From positions 124,001 through 188,000 of the forward strand of contig PNNF01000001.1 of NCBI GenBank assembly GCA_013824085.1: a stretch of 64,000 bases of DNA, read 5' to 3'. Positions 17,982 through 27,012 of the stretch are shown here, piece by piece; positions within the stretch are counted from its first letter, which is position 1, and each line of letters opens with the position of its first letter. Made by a program: the position numbers and the translations under genes. This DNA is from Chlorobiaceae bacterium (GTDB lineage: Bacteria; Bacteroidota; Ignavibacteria; Ignavibacteriales; Ignavibacteriaceae). Under the pieces are notes generated by a model. It saw nothing but the letters and a program-made list of their open reading frames with translations. It was not told the origin of the DNA and did not search any database.

Positions 17982-18620
17982 TCAATAATCTAAATCCTGA
18001 TTCAGAATTTTTTTTATCACATCTCTAATTGTTTCAAAATCATATCCCTTAGAAAAAAGATATCGAGATATTTTTAATTTAATTATACTCTCTTCTGATT
18101 CAGTTTTTGAGAGTGAAATATATTTTTTTGATGCAATGATAAAAGCATTCTCTAACATCTCTGTTTCTGAGAATTCATCATTTAAAACTTTATCAATAAT
18201 TTTATAATGAATCCCCTTCTTTATCAAATCAGATTTTAATCTGTTCTTGCCAACTTTTTTTAGTCTCTGTTTTTCTTCTACATACTTTGCTGCAAAGTCT
18301 TCATCGTTCAAATATTTTTTTTCATTCAGTTCTTCTAAGACTTGATCAATCAACTCTTCGTTATAATTTTTTTTTCTTAATTTTTGTTTTAATTCAAAAG
18401 CTGAATGAGCCCTTCTTGACAGGAATGAAAATGATTTTTTTTTGATAAAATATTTTTTGTTTTCAACAATTAACAAATGAAAAAGGTCTTCAGAAATTTC
18501 ATCATTTTTCCGAAGACCATTTTTTAAAACTATATCATGCGACAGAAATAAAATCTGATCATTATCAAATTCAATTTTTATATTCTGTTCATCTTTTACT
18601 GAGAGTCTTAAAATTTTCAA
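17982..18620 (-). CDS. recX: Regulatory protein RecX
   Basis: This 212-aa RecX has the characteristic three-helix modules: FLSRRAHSAFELKQKLRKKN near 65-85, ELNEKKYLNDEDFAAKYVEE near 105-125, and KGIHYKIIDKVLNDE near 145-158. RecX binds RecA filaments and inhibits recombinase activity. It lies 3 nt downstream of recA, the usual arrangement, implying cotranscription. Confidence 0.93.
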   Translation of the reverse strand: MKILRLSVKDEQNIKIEFDNDQILFLSHDIVLKNGLRKNDEISEDLFHLLIVENKKYFIKKKSFSFLSRRAHSAFELKQKLRKKNYNEELIDQVLEELNEKKYLNDEDFAAKYVEEKQRLKKVGKNRLKSDLIKKGIHYKIIDKVLNDEFSETEMLENAFIIASKKYISLSKTESEESIIKLKISRYLFSKGYDFETIRDVIKKILNQDLDY

Positions 18621-18623
18621 TTT

Positions 18624-19673
18624 TTATTTAGATTTTTTTTCTTTCACTGGAGGAGAATCAACTTTTTTCTCTACAAGTTCTTGTGTCATTCCCAACTTAG
18701 TTCTAACTTCATTCTCAAGCCTTGCGAAAGTTTCTGGAAACTCAATCAACTTCAAACGAAACTGCTCCCTACCTTGAAATCTATCTTCACCATAAGTAAA
18801 CCAAGCACCGCCTTTTTTTACAATGTTATGAAGCACAGCAAGATCAAGCACATCACCAGTTTTGCTAATTCCTTCGTTATAGAGGATGTCAAATTCAACT
18901 TCCTTAAATGGCGAAGCAACCTTACTCTTTACGATTTTAACTTTTGTTCTATTGCCAATGACATCATTGCCTTCTTTTATTTGTGCAATTCTGCGAATGT
19001 CAAGCCGAACTGATGCGTAAAACTTCAACGCATTTCCACCCGTAGTTGTTTCCGGACTTCCAAACATTACACCAATTTTTGATCTAAGTTGATTTGTAAA
19101 AATCACTACAGTTTTTGATCGACTAATTGCGCCAGTAAGTTTTCTGAGAGCTTGACTCATAAGCCGCGCTTGATTTGCCATTTGCGGATCACCCATTTCG
19201 CCCTCTATTTCAGCACGCGGAACGAGCGCTGCTACTGAATCAATAACGATAATGTCAAGTGCATTACTTCTTACAAGTGTGTCAGTAATTTCGAGAGCTT
19301 GTTCACCAAAATCAGGTTGAGACACGAGTAGATTTGCAGTATCAACTCCAAGTTTTTTTGCATAGTTAATATCTAATGCGTGTTCAGCGTCTATGAACGC
19401 AGCCAAGCCACCTGTTTTTTGTGCCTCAGAAATAATATGCAAACAGAGAGTAGTTTTTCCACTCGATTCCGGTCCGTAAATTTCAACTACTCGCCCTCTT
19501 GGAACTCCGCCAATTCCGAGCGCCCAATCAAGTGATAGTGAGCCAGTGGGAATTGCTTCAACTTTCTGGATGACTCCATCGCCAAGTTTCATAATCGAAC
19601 CTTTGCCGTATGTTTTTTCGATTCCAGCCATAGTCTCTTCCAACATTTTTAACTTTTGTTCTTTGTCACTCAT
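18624..19673 (-). CDS. recA: Recombinase RecA
   Basis: This is a 349-aa RecA of normal length without an intein. Walker [10 protein letters not shown] lies near residues 66-74; [28 protein letters not shown], the L2 loop [20 protein letters not shown] and the C-terminal [14 protein letters not shown] are all visible. It catalyses strand exchange and promotes LexA cleavage. AAGGAG, 8 nt before the ATG, lies inside the last codons of thpR, so thpR, recA and recX are probably one transcript. No SOS box is recognisable immediately upstream. Confidence 0.99.
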   Translation of the reverse strand: MSDKEQKLKMLEETMAGIEKTYGKGSIMKLGDGVIQKVEAIPTGSLSLDWALGIGGVPRGRVVEIYGPESSGKTTLCLHIISEAQKTGGLAAFIDAEHALDINYAKKLGVDTANLLVSQPDFGEQALEITDTLVRSNALDIIVIDSVAALVPRAEIEGEMGDPQMANQARLMSQALRKLTGAISRSKTVVIFTNQLRSKIGVMFGSPETTTGGNALKFYASVRLDIRRIAQIKEGNDVIGNRTKVKIVKSKVASPFKEVEFDILYNEGISKTGDVLDLAVLHNIVKKGGAWFTYGEDRFQGREQFRLKLIEFPETFARLENEVRTKLGMTQELVEKKVDSPPVKEKKSK

Positions 19674-19674
19674 T

Positions 19675-20232
19675 CTACTTGCTCCTTAATTTATATTTTT
19701 TTAATTCTTTATAAATATGTCCACCATTCAGAAAACTACTTTCATACAATGAAATTGAATCGGAATAAAATGGAACTGAATTGAATTTAAAATTCTTAAA
19801 TGCTTCAATAAATTCATTAGGGACTTTCTCCTTTAATCTTAACAAGGTTATATGTCCATTGAAATTTTTTTTCTCTTCTTCAATCTCAAAGAGAACCAAT
19901 GTTTGATTTATTTTTTTGACTATCTCTAAAATAATTAATTCGAACTTCATTCCCATCCACAAAATTGACGGTTGACTCTTGTGATAAAAAAATCCAAATT
20001 TTTCGAGTTCACAAAAGAGCTTAGAATAATTTTCTAAAAAATTTAACTCATCAATTATTTTTAAAACAATTTGGTGATCAACATCTCCAATAAATTTTAA
20101 TGTGCAATGAAATTTATTTTTCGTTAGCCAATATTTATCAACTCTATTATGGGGAACAGAATCTCTTAATTCTAAAATATTTTCTTTAATTTCTTCAGGA
20201 ATATTTAACGAAACAAATAATCTATGTTTCAA
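19675..20232 (-). CDS. thpR: RNA 2',3'-cyclic phosphodiesterase (LigT/ThpR family)
   Basis: This 185-aa 2H phosphoesterase has both catalytic HxTx motifs: [10 protein letters not shown] near residue 42 and [10 protein letters not shown] near 125. It hydrolyses 2',3'-cyclic phosphates at RNA ends; the physiological substrate in bacteria is uncertain. It overlaps the 3' end of cinA by 11 nt, and its own end carries the recA ribosome binding site. The cinA-thpR-recA order recurs widely in bacteria. Confidence 0.92.
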   Translation of the reverse strand: MKHRLFVSLNIPEEIKENILELRDSVPHNRVDKYWLTKNKFHCTLKFIGDVDHQIVLKIIDELNFLENYSKLFCELEKFGFFYHKSQPSILWMGMKFELIILEIVKKINQTLVLFEIEEEKKNFNGHITLLRLKEKVPNEFIEAFKNFKFNSVPFYSDSISLYESSFLNGGHIYKELKKYKLRSK

Positions 20233-21478
20233 GTGAAATGCCGAGTAAATATCTTCGAATCACATCAAGAGCAGCCTGAGAGGCACGATCCTTATTCAAG
20301 ATTCTATCATCGCCGAACAAAAATTTTCTTGAAAAAACATCAGTATCATCTGCAATTGCGATAAACACAGTTCCGATCTGCTTTCCATCTGTAGCGCCTG
20401 TAGGTCCCATAATTCCAGTGATTCCAATTCCAAGATCTGTTCCGCTCACTTCCTTAATTCCGATTGCCATTTCTTTAGCAACTTCTTCACTCACGGATCC
20501 GAATTTTATTATTGTCTCTTCATCAACTTTGAGCAGTTCAACTTTAGCTGCGTTGCTGTAGGCGACAATTCCTCTGTCAAAAAATTTACTACTTCCACTA
20601 ATGTTTGTAAGACGATTTGAAATATTTCCACCTGTGCACGACTCAGCAATCGAAATTCTCATTCCTCTATCGATTAAAAGTTTACAAACCGTTTCCGAAA
20701 TGTCGTCATCACCTTTTCCATAAATGTATCGACCGACTAAAGCTTTAATTCGCAATTCAATTTCAGAAAGTTTTAAGTCAACAACGCGTTCATCTTCTGC
20801 TTCATCTGAGATACGTAGCTTCGTTCCAAATTGATTTGGAAGAAAAGCAATTTTCGCTCCTTGAAGAATCTCACTCAAATTGCCGAGCTTCTGAAAGAGA
20901 GTAGATTCAGGAATTCCTGTAGTCAGTAAAGATAATGTTTTTCTAATTTTCTTTAGGTCGCCAATTTTATTTTTTAATTCAGGAATTACAAAACTTAACA
21001 TCATCTCTTTCATCTCTGAAGGAACACCGGGAAGTGCAATAAAAATTTTTTTATCTTGCTCAATCCAATAACCGGGGGCTGTGCCTTTTCTGTTTTTTAT
21101 TGGAACTGCACATTGAGGAATCATTGCTTGATCTTCATTCAATTTAGTAACAACTCTTTTCAGTCGTTCAAATCTTTCTTTAATATCAGCCAAAACTTCT
21201 TGGTCAAGAATAAGTTCACTTTCAAAAAATTGCACAATGCATTTTCGAGTAACATCATCAATGGTTGGACCTAATCCGCCAGTGCAAATAACAAGATCAT
21301 TCTTAGCCCAACAAACATTGAACTCATTAATAATATCTTGTTCGTCATCACCAACTACAGATGTTTTTGAAACGTTAATTTGATTTTGAGAAAGCAACGT
21401 ACCAATAAAAGCTGCATTTGTGTTGAGGGTTTGACCAATTAATATTTCATCACCAATAGTGATAATATGAGCGTTCAT
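20222..21478 (-). CDS. cinA: CinA family protein (MoCF-biosynthesis-like domain plus NMN deamidase)
   Basis: The 418-aa protein has two domains. The N-terminal molybdopterin-binding-like COG1058 domain runs about 1-170 (ITIGDEILIGQTLNTN, CTGGLGPTIDDVTR, ALPGVPSEM). The C-terminal CinA/PncC nicotinamide-nucleotide deamidase domain runs about 258-415 (ISIAESCTGGNISNRLT, GIVAYSNAAK, GITGIMGPTG). It recycles pyridine nucleotides; historical names refer to competence. Close linkage to recA is common. It is 5 nt downstream of pgpA. Confidence 0.95.
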   Translation of the reverse strand: MNAHIITIGDEILIGQTLNTNAAFIGTLLSQNQINVSKTSVVGDDEQDIINEFNVCWAKNDLVICTGGLGPTIDDVTRKCIVQFFESELILDQEVLADIKERFERLKRVVTKLNEDQAMIPQCAVPIKNRKGTAPGYWIEQDKKIFIALPGVPSEMKEMMLSFVIPELKNKIGDLKKIRKTLSLLTTGIPESTLFQKLGNLSEILQGAKIAFLPNQFGTKLRISDEAEDERVVDLKLSEIELRIKALVGRYIYGKGDDDISETVCKLLIDRGMRISIAESCTGGNISNRLTNISGSSKFFDRGIVAYSNAAKVELLKVDEETIIKFGSVSEEVAKEMAIGIKEVSGTDLGIGITGIMGPTGATDGKQIGTVFIAIADDTDVFSRKFLFGDDRILNKDRASQAALDVIRRYLLGISLET

Positions 21479-21483
21479 AAAAA

Positions 21484-21948
21484 TTATCCTAAAAATTTAG
21501 AAAAGAAATAATATCCTACATTCATAAAAATGCAGGCATAAAGAGCGGAAGAGATGTCGTCAGCCATAACCCCAAAGCCACCATGCAATTTTTCAAAATT
21601 TCGCGCGGGATAAGGTTTAACTATGTCAAACAATCTCCAAACGATTAGTCCAACAATAGCAAGCCATAAATTTTTTGGAAGAAAAAGAAGTGTAATCCAC
21701 ATTCCAACAACTTCGTCGATTGTACATTCTTTAGGATCTTTTCCATAATGGACTTCAAATTTATTACCTGAATAAATTCCAATAAGAGTAAAAATAAAAA
21801 TCGCTGGTAAAGAAACCGATAGGTTTTCAAATCCGGGAATAAAATAAATTATCAACCCAACAATAGAACCCACAGTTCCAGTTGCATAAGGAGAGTATCC
21901 AGAATAAAAGCCTGAACCAAATAACTTGGTAAAAAAATTTAGTTTCAT
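21484..21948 (-). CDS. pgpA: Phosphatidylglycerophosphatase A
   Basis: This 154-aa membrane protein shows the PgpA pattern: an FGSGFYSGYSPYATGTVGS start, the DEVVGMWIT motif, RLFDIVKPYPARN and the C-terminal VMADDISSALYA. It dephosphorylates phosphatidylglycerophosphate to phosphatidylglycerol. It overlaps pgsA, whose product it uses, by 4 nt (ATGA). Confidence 0.93.
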   Translation of the reverse strand: MKLNFFTKLFGSGFYSGYSPYATGTVGSIVGLIIYFIPGFENLSVSLPAIFIFTLIGIYSGNKFEVHYGKDPKECTIDEVVGMWITLLFLPKNLWLAIVGLIVWRLFDIVKPYPARNFEKLHGGFGVMADDISSALYACIFMNVGYYFFSKFLG

Positions 21949-22535
21949 CTATTAAATAGTTTTTTTAATATAACCCAATTTTGTTGAATGTATGTAAAAC
22001 CTGAGTGTGCCGTTATCAATGTTATTGCTAACATAAGAAAATAAATTAATGTAGGATCAAGAAATTGTTGAAAGAACATTTTAAAATTTTCTCCATAATC
22101 AACATTATTTACAAGAACAAACATAATAAGCAAATAATACAAAACTGTCATTTGAAAAAAAGTTTTTACCTTTGCATACTTGGAAGTATTGAAGGAAATA
22201 TTTTTATAATCTGCATAAGCTCGAAGCCCAGTAATCAAAAAATCTCTAATCAGAATAATAACAACCATCCACAATTCAATAACGTTCAGAACAACAAGTC
22301 CCATAAATGCCGCTGCTGTCAAGATTTTATCAGCGAGCGGATCCATAAACTTTCCCCAATCAGTAATGTAATTAAATTTTCTTGCTAACCATCCGTCATA
22401 CCAATCCGTTAATGCTGCGACAATAAAAATAATTATTGAGATTTGACGGAACGTGTTATCATCATAAATAAAAAAATAAAGAAAAATTGGAGTTAATATT
22501 ATTCTTAAAATTGTAAGTTGATTTGGGAGTACCAT
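21945..22535 (-). CDS. pgsA: CDP-diacylglycerol--glycerol-3-phosphate 3-phosphatidyltransferase
   Basis: The 196-aa multi-pass membrane enzyme carries the CDP-alcohol phosphotransferase signature DWYDGWLAR followed by DPLADK (the D..DG..AR...G...D...D pattern near residues 43-69). It starts with LPNQLTILRIILTPIFL, the family N-terminus. It makes phosphatidylglycerophosphate, the substrate of the adjacent pgpA. It sits 0 nt after DUF971, indicating a tight operon. Confidence 0.95.
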   Translation of the reverse strand: MVLPNQLTILRIILTPIFLYFFIYDDNTFRQISIIIFIVAALTDWYDGWLARKFNYITDWGKFMDPLADKILTAAAFMGLVVLNVIELWMVVIILIRDFLITGLRAYADYKNISFNTSKYAKVKTFFQMTVLYYLLIMFVLVNNVDYGENFKMFFQQFLDPTLIYFLMLAITLITAHSGFTYIQQNWVILKKLFNR

Positions 22536-22832
22536 CTATTTGCTTAAACCTAAGTTGAATAGAAATGGGAAATCATAAATTCCAGTATTATGTCCGTCAG
22601 CCCAATGAATAGTGATTGCGTATGACCCGACTACAGAAATATTTTTAACTTCCAATTGATCAAAATTATAAATTGGGAAATACGAATTACCCATTTTTTC
22701 TTTTTCAGTAACACAAGATGCACAAGGACAAAATCTTCTGAGCCGCTCTAATGAAATTTCAGAGTTATTTCCATCGCTCCAATTTATTATTAGCGATTTT
22801 GACTTCGACAAATTTATTTTTGTAGGTAACAT
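22536..22832 (-). CDS. DUF971 family protein (98 aa)
   Basis: The short protein has the DUF971 pattern: LIINWSDGNNSEISLERLRRFCPCASC, then VGSYAITIHWADGHNTGIYDF. The cysteines (CPCASC) and paired WxDG repeats are the family marks. In some other contexts this domain is associated with Fe-S carrier proteins and gamma-butyrobetaine hydroxylase N-termini; function here is unknown. It lies 1 nt after purC and directly before pgsA. Confidence 0.87.
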   Translation of the reverse strand: MLPTKINLSKSKSLIINWSDGNNSEISLERLRRFCPCASCVTEKEKMGNSYFPIYNFDQLEVKNISVVGSYAITIHWADGHNTGIYDFPFLFNLGLSK

Positions 22833-22833
22833 T

Positions 22834-23730
22834 TTAAACTTCTTTTCCAGTCAATATTTTCAATACTTCGATGTACTTCTCACTTGTTCGTTTTATGATT
22901 TCATAAGGAAGATCTGGTGGAGGAGGTTGTTTATTAAAATTAATTGAGAGTAGATAATCTCTTACAAATTGTTTATCAAAACTTTCCTGCGGTCCGCCTT
23001 TTTTATATTTAGATGCATTCCAAAATCTTGATGAATCTGGAGTCAAGAGTTCATCAATTAACATCAGTTTTCCGCTCTCATCTATTCCAAATTCCATTTT
23101 AGTGTCCGCTAAAATTATTCCTTTTGAGAAGGCGTATTCATAAGCTTTTTTATAAATTCTTAACGCAACAGTTTTTATTTCATTATATAATTCAAGCCCA
23201 ATTAATTTAATCGCAATTTCTTCAGAAATATTTTCATCATGTCCACCGATTTCAGCCTTTGTTGATGGGGTGAAAATTGGTTGTTCTAATTTTTCAGATT
23301 CAACCATTCCTTTAGGCAATTCAATTCCACAGAGCTTACCAGAATTTTTGTAATCATTCCAACCTGTGCCTGACAAATAACCTCTCACAATGCACTCAAC
23401 CATAATAACTTTAGTTTTCTTCACCAACATCGAACGACCAAGAAGATCTTCTCGATATTCATCACAAATTGCGGGATATTGATTTGCATCAGTAGTAACA
23501 ATATGATTTTGAATTATCTCTTTCGTATATGAAAACCAAAAATCAGAAATTTGATTTAAGACTCTTCCCTTTTTAGGAATTGGTTGACTCATAACAACAT
23601 CAAAAGCAGATAATCTATCAGTAGAAATAATTAAATAATAATTTCCTAAATCATAAATATCTCTAACTTTTCCAGATCGAAAAAAATTCAATTTAGGGAA
23701 GTTAGTGTTGAGCATAGTTTTTTCTGTCAT
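22834..23730 (-). CDS. purC: Phosphoribosylaminoimidazole-succinocarboxamide synthase
   Basis: This is a SAICAR synthetase of the longer type (about 300 aa), with FFRSGKVRDIYDL, YLIISTDRLSAFDVVM, ECIVRGYLSGTGWNDY, ADTKMEFGID and DELLTPDSSRFW. It performs an ATP-dependent step of purine synthesis. The frame extends to a TTG at 23757, but the ATG at 23730 fits the family start better. Neither start has a good ribosome binding site, and a further ATG lies five codons later. No other pur genes are nearby. Confidence 0.95.
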   Translation of the reverse strand: MTEKTMLNTNFPKLNFFRSGKVRDIYDLGNYYLIISTDRLSAFDVVMSQPIPKKGRVLNQISDFWFSYTKEIIQNHIVTTDANQYPAICDEYREDLLGRSMLVKKTKVIMVECIVRGYLSGTGWNDYKNSGKLCGIELPKGMVESEKLEQPIFTPSTKAEIGGHDENISEEIAIKLIGLELYNEIKTVALRIYKKAYEYAFSKGIILADTKMEFGIDESGKLMLIDELLTPDSSRFWNASKYKKGGPQESFDKQFVRDYLLSINFNKQPPPPDLPYEIIKRTSEKYIEVLKILTGKEV

Positions 23731-23960
23731 AGCTTTTATTCTAAAATTGTCGAGCAAAATATAAAGAGAGACTAAAGATAAATCAAAGACGTTAAATAAT
23801 TTATTAAACTTATGTTTTTCAATAAAATAATGAGTTCATTTTTGGAAAAATTAATTTGCAAACTTTTAAAAACAAGATCTCTCAAATCGAATTAATTGAA
23901 TCAAAATTTGTCTGCATAAAATTGATTCACTCATTACCAAAAGCTCAAATATTTTATTCT

Positions 23961-24008
23961 TAAAAAAAAACGAACTTAACAAATGCCTGAGCAAAAGTTA
24001 AGTTCGTT
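23961..24008 (-). terminator. Intrinsic terminator after the AbgT transporter gene
   Basis: Read on the - strand, a perfect 12-bp stem (AACGAACTTAAC at 24008-23997 with GTTAAGTTCGTT at 23980-23969) is followed by a run of T residues. It lies 26 nt after the stop codon at 24035. Confidence 0.9.
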
Positions 24009-24034
24009 AAAAAAATTACTTAATAATTATATTA

Positions 24035-25540
24035 TTAAGGGGTGTAATGAAGTGGAGCATCTGGTCCAACTGGAATTCCAAGAAGCATCCAAATAATTAG
24101 CATTATAATTCTAACCACAGCAAGCGTTATTGCGTATGGTAACATCATCGAAATTATTGTCCCTATTCCAATTTCCTTATCATACTTTTGTGCGAAGGTA
24201 ACAACGAGCGGGAAGTATGGTAAGAGTGGGGTTAAAATATTTGTATATGAATCTCCAATTCTGTAAGCTGCTTGAGTAAGTTCAGGAGAAAAACCCATAA
24301 GCATCAACATCGGGACGAAGATAGGAGCCATCAATGCCCATTTAGCAGAAGCAGAGCCAATAGCAATATTCACTATTGATGCTGTGATAACAAAAGCTAC
24401 CATCAATGGAATTCCCGTGAACCCAATTGCTGTTAAAGATTGAGCACCAAAAATTGCAAAAATAATTCCGAGATTAGACCAATTAAAATATGCAACAAAC
24501 ATAGCAGCAACGAAAGCAAGAACAATATAACCACCCATACTCGCCATTGAGTCTGCAGTCATCTTTGCAACGTCTTTATCACTTTTAATTGATTTAGTAA
24601 CCATACCATAAGCTAGACCGGGCAACAAAAAAACAAAAAGCATGATTGCTACAATGCTTGTAAATAAAGGCTCAAATCCACCTGTTGGTCCTCGAAGAAT
24701 ACCATCGGTAGGTATGAACATTGCTGCAAATGCTCCTAAAGTAAGCAATAGAACTATTGTCGCAATTAATAAACCTTTTTTCTCAAGAGGTGAAAGAGTT
24801 TTTGAAACCTCATCGAGACCTGCTTCTCCTTTATATTTTCCGAGACGAGGTTCTACAATTTTTTCTGTAACGAGTGTTCCAAAGAAAGCAATTACAGGAA
24901 CAGATGCAGCCATAAAATACCAATTAGCTGTTGGAGCAACAACGTAAGTCGGATCTAATAATCTTGCAGCGGGTTCAGTAAATCCTGCAATAAGTGGATC
25001 AAGAGAAGTTAGGAAAATATTAGCTCCAAACCCTCCAGCCACGCCTGCAAACGCAGTTGCTATTCCTGCTAATGGATGTCTTCCAACGCTAAGAAAAATA
25101 ACTGCTCCAAGTGGAATCAGAACAACGTATCCCGCATCAGCAGCGAGACTCGAAAGCATTCCCGCAGTGATAACAGAAACTGTGATTAATTTTTTAGAAA
25201 CGCTACTAACAAAAATTTTAAGAGCAGCAGCAATGAATCCAGTTCTTTCAGCCACGCCAATTCCAAGCATAACTACAAGTACCAATCCAAGTGGTGGGAA
25301 GCTCGTAAATGTTCTTACCATTTCTACAAATATTTTTTGAATTCCATCTTTGCTCAATAGATTGACAGCTTCAATTGTTTTTCCAGTTCCTGGGTGAACA
25401 GCGCTCACTCCAAAAGCTGATACAATTGCAGAGACTATAAGAACAATAAATATTAAAGCTACGAAGAGTGTAACCGGCTGCGGAAGCTTATTCCCACCTC
25501 GTTCAACTGAATCCAGAACTCTTTGAAGTAAATTTTTCAT
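24035..25540 (-). CDS. AbgT family transporter (501 aa)
   Basis: This is a multi-pass inner-membrane protein of the AbgT family, with an N-terminal VERGGNKLPQPVTLF segment, then VMLGIGVAERTGF, ADAGYVVLIPLGA and a C-terminal GDSYTNILTPLLPYFPLV block. Characterised members move p-aminobenzoyl-glutamate or export sulfonamide-type antimetabolites. It has its own terminator and a 450-nt AT-rich upstream gap, so it is likely a single-gene unit. AAAGGAA precedes the ATG. No aminoacylase partner genes are near; the actual substrate is unknown. Confidence 0.92.
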   Translation of the reverse strand: MKNLLQRVLDSVERGGNKLPQPVTLFVALIFIVLIVSAIVSAFGVSAVHPGTGKTIEAVNLLSKDGIQKIFVEMVRTFTSFPPLGLVLVVMLGIGVAERTGFIAAALKIFVSSVSKKLITVSVITAGMLSSLAADAGYVVLIPLGAVIFLSVGRHPLAGIATAFAGVAGGFGANIFLTSLDPLIAGFTEPAARLLDPTYVVAPTANWYFMAASVPVIAFFGTLVTEKIVEPRLGKYKGEAGLDEVSKTLSPLEKKGLLIATIVLLLTLGAFAAMFIPTDGILRGPTGGFEPLFTSIVAIMLFVFLLPGLAYGMVTKSIKSDKDVAKMTADSMASMGGYIVLAFVAAMFVAYFNWSNLGIIFAIFGAQSLTAIGFTGIPLMVAFVITASIVNIAIGSASAKWALMAPIFVPMLMLMGFSPELTQAAYRIGDSYTNILTPLLPYFPLVVTFAQKYDKEIGIGTIISMMLPYAITLAVVRIIMLIIWMLLGIPVGPDAPLHYTP

Positions 25541-25989
25541 ATTATTCCTTTGATAATTGAAATGTATTTCATGTGTTTTTATTTAATAATTGTTTTTAAA
25601 CATATCAGTCGTATTCAGAATTGATTTTTATTTTTAGGGATTCGCAGTTAATCAGTTTGTAAAAATTTATTACATAGGTCATCTGAATTATTATATTTTA
25701 TTATTCTAAATAATTGTAAAAAATTAAACACTAATTTATCAATTATTATTTAATATAATAAGACTTTAAACTGTTATTTTTTTATTTGCTTACAAAGATT
25801 TTTTTAGGAAAGATAAGTATTATTCTATAATGAATGCGACAATTAATAAAATTTTAATTTCTAATTTATTGTAGATATTTCGAAATGTTTGACTCAACAA
25901 ACCGCAATTGAATCTTATTAGCAAGATTTTCTTTATTACAAGCATCATTTCAATTATAAACAAAAATCAGAATAATCTATTAGTAAATT
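25541..25989 (-). other. 450-nt AT-rich intergenic region without a gene
   Basis: No open frame with coding character is visible on either strand. The part next to 25540 must hold the AbgT promoter; the end near 25990 follows the phoH stop. A weak hairpin (AATCTT/AAGATT, 25911-25928) has a T-rich flank on its + side but is too short to call a terminator. Confidence 0.6.
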
Positions 25990-26943
25990 TTATTTCTCAT
26001 AATATTTTTCATAAGCGTCAATGATATCTTTAACTAGTTTGTGTCTTACAACATCAGTTTTATCAAAATAAACAAAACCAACTCCTTGAATTCCATGCAA
26101 AATTTCTTGTGCTTTCACCAATCCACTAACAGTTCTTAAAGGTAAATCGATTTGAGTAATGTCTCCTGTAACAATGGCTTTTGAATTTGCACCGAGTCGA
26201 GTTAAAAACATTTTCATTTGCGTATCAGTTGAGTTCTGTGCCTCATCAAGAATTACAAACGCACTGTTTAAGGTTCTGCCTCTCATATATGCGAGCGGAA
26301 CAATTTCTATCGTCCCTTTTTCAATATATGCTTTTAGTTTTTCTGAAGGGAGCATATCTTCTAATGAATCATAAAGTGGTCGAAGATACGGATCAATTTT
26401 ATCTCGAATATCGCCGGGTAAGTATCCCAAACTTTCACCTGCTTCAACAGCAGGACGAGCTAAGACAATTTTATTTACAATGCTTTTCTTCAATGCTGAT
26501 ACGGCCAGTGCAACTGCAAGATAAGTTTTTCCTGTCCCTGCAGGACCAATTGCAAAACAGATATCATTTTTTTGAGCAACCTCAAGATAATTTAATTGTC
26601 CGGGAGACTTCGCTTTTACAACATCATTTTTTGTGTAGAGGACAATCGACTCTAAATCTTTTCCATTAATAATTTCTTTTCCTTGAATAGTCAAATCAAT
26701 AATTGTTTTTATATCATTCTCTTTTATGCTTCCATTTTTATTGAGAACATAAACCATCTCCTTTAAAATTTTTTCGACAATCTCTACTTCATCTTCCACG
26801 CCTTTAATGACAACGTTTTCGCCACGAATAAAAATATCTGTGCTAAATCGCTCTTCAATTATTGCGAGATTTTTATCGTTGAAACCTAATAATGCAGACA
26901 TATCTACATTATCTAATGTTAATCTTTTTATTAATTCTGCCAT
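25990..26943 (-). CDS. phoH: PhoH-like ATPase (YbeZ type)
   Basis: This 317-aa protein has a KH-like N-terminal region (residues about 1-90) and a PhoH NTPase domain with Walker A GPAGTGKTYLA near 133-143, PAVEAGESLGYLPGD, RGRTLNSAFVILDEAQN (Walker B) and the TGDITQIDLP segment. PhoH proteins are RNA-linked ATPases, in some bacteria partnered with YbeY in rRNA maturation; ybeY is not adjacent. The ATG follows closely after the terminator hairpin of the upstream LysM gene, with no Shine-Dalgarno in between. Confidence 0.93.
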   Translation of the reverse strand: MAELIKRLTLDNVDMSALLGFNDKNLAIIEERFSTDIFIRGENVVIKGVEDEVEIVEKILKEMVYVLNKNGSIKENDIKTIIDLTIQGKEIINGKDLESIVLYTKNDVVKAKSPGQLNYLEVAQKNDICFAIGPAGTGKTYLAVALAVSALKKSIVNKIVLARPAVEAGESLGYLPGDIRDKIDPYLRPLYDSLEDMLPSEKLKAYIEKGTIEIVPLAYMRGRTLNSAFVILDEAQNSTDTQMKMFLTRLGANSKAIVTGDITQIDLPLRTVSGLVKAQEILHGIQGVGFVYFDKTDVVRHKLVKDIIDAYEKYYEK

Positions 26944-26950
26944 ATAATAT

Positions 26951-26988
26951 TTAAAAATAAAAAGCCCTCATCATAAAGACAAGGGCTT
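26951..26988 (-). terminator. Intrinsic terminator after the LysM gene, abutting phoH
   Basis: Read on the - strand, AAGCCCT (26988-26982) pairs with AGGGCTT (26968-26962), followed by a T-rich tail (TTATTTTT). It lies 25 nt after the LysM gene stop and ends only 7-8 nt before the phoH start codon at 26943, so phoH either has a promoter overlapping it or depends on read-through. Confidence 0.75.
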
Positions 26989-27012
26989 AAATAAAATAAA
27001 TTATTAGATAAA

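Noticed and set aside
18624-19673. Possible intein or frameshift in recA
   Set aside because: Length (349 aa) and all Walker, L1/L2 and C-terminal motifs are continuous.
25541-25989. Possible small RNA or origin in the 450-nt AT-rich gap
   Set aside because: No repeated DnaA-box-like 9-mers, no stable hairpin beyond a 6-bp stem and no GC island; nothing distinguishes it from plain intergenic DNA.
26181-26669. 162-aa open frame on the + strand
   Set aside because: It is an antisense shadow of phoH, whose motifs are complete; the translated sequence is low-complexity and Gln/Leu-rich.
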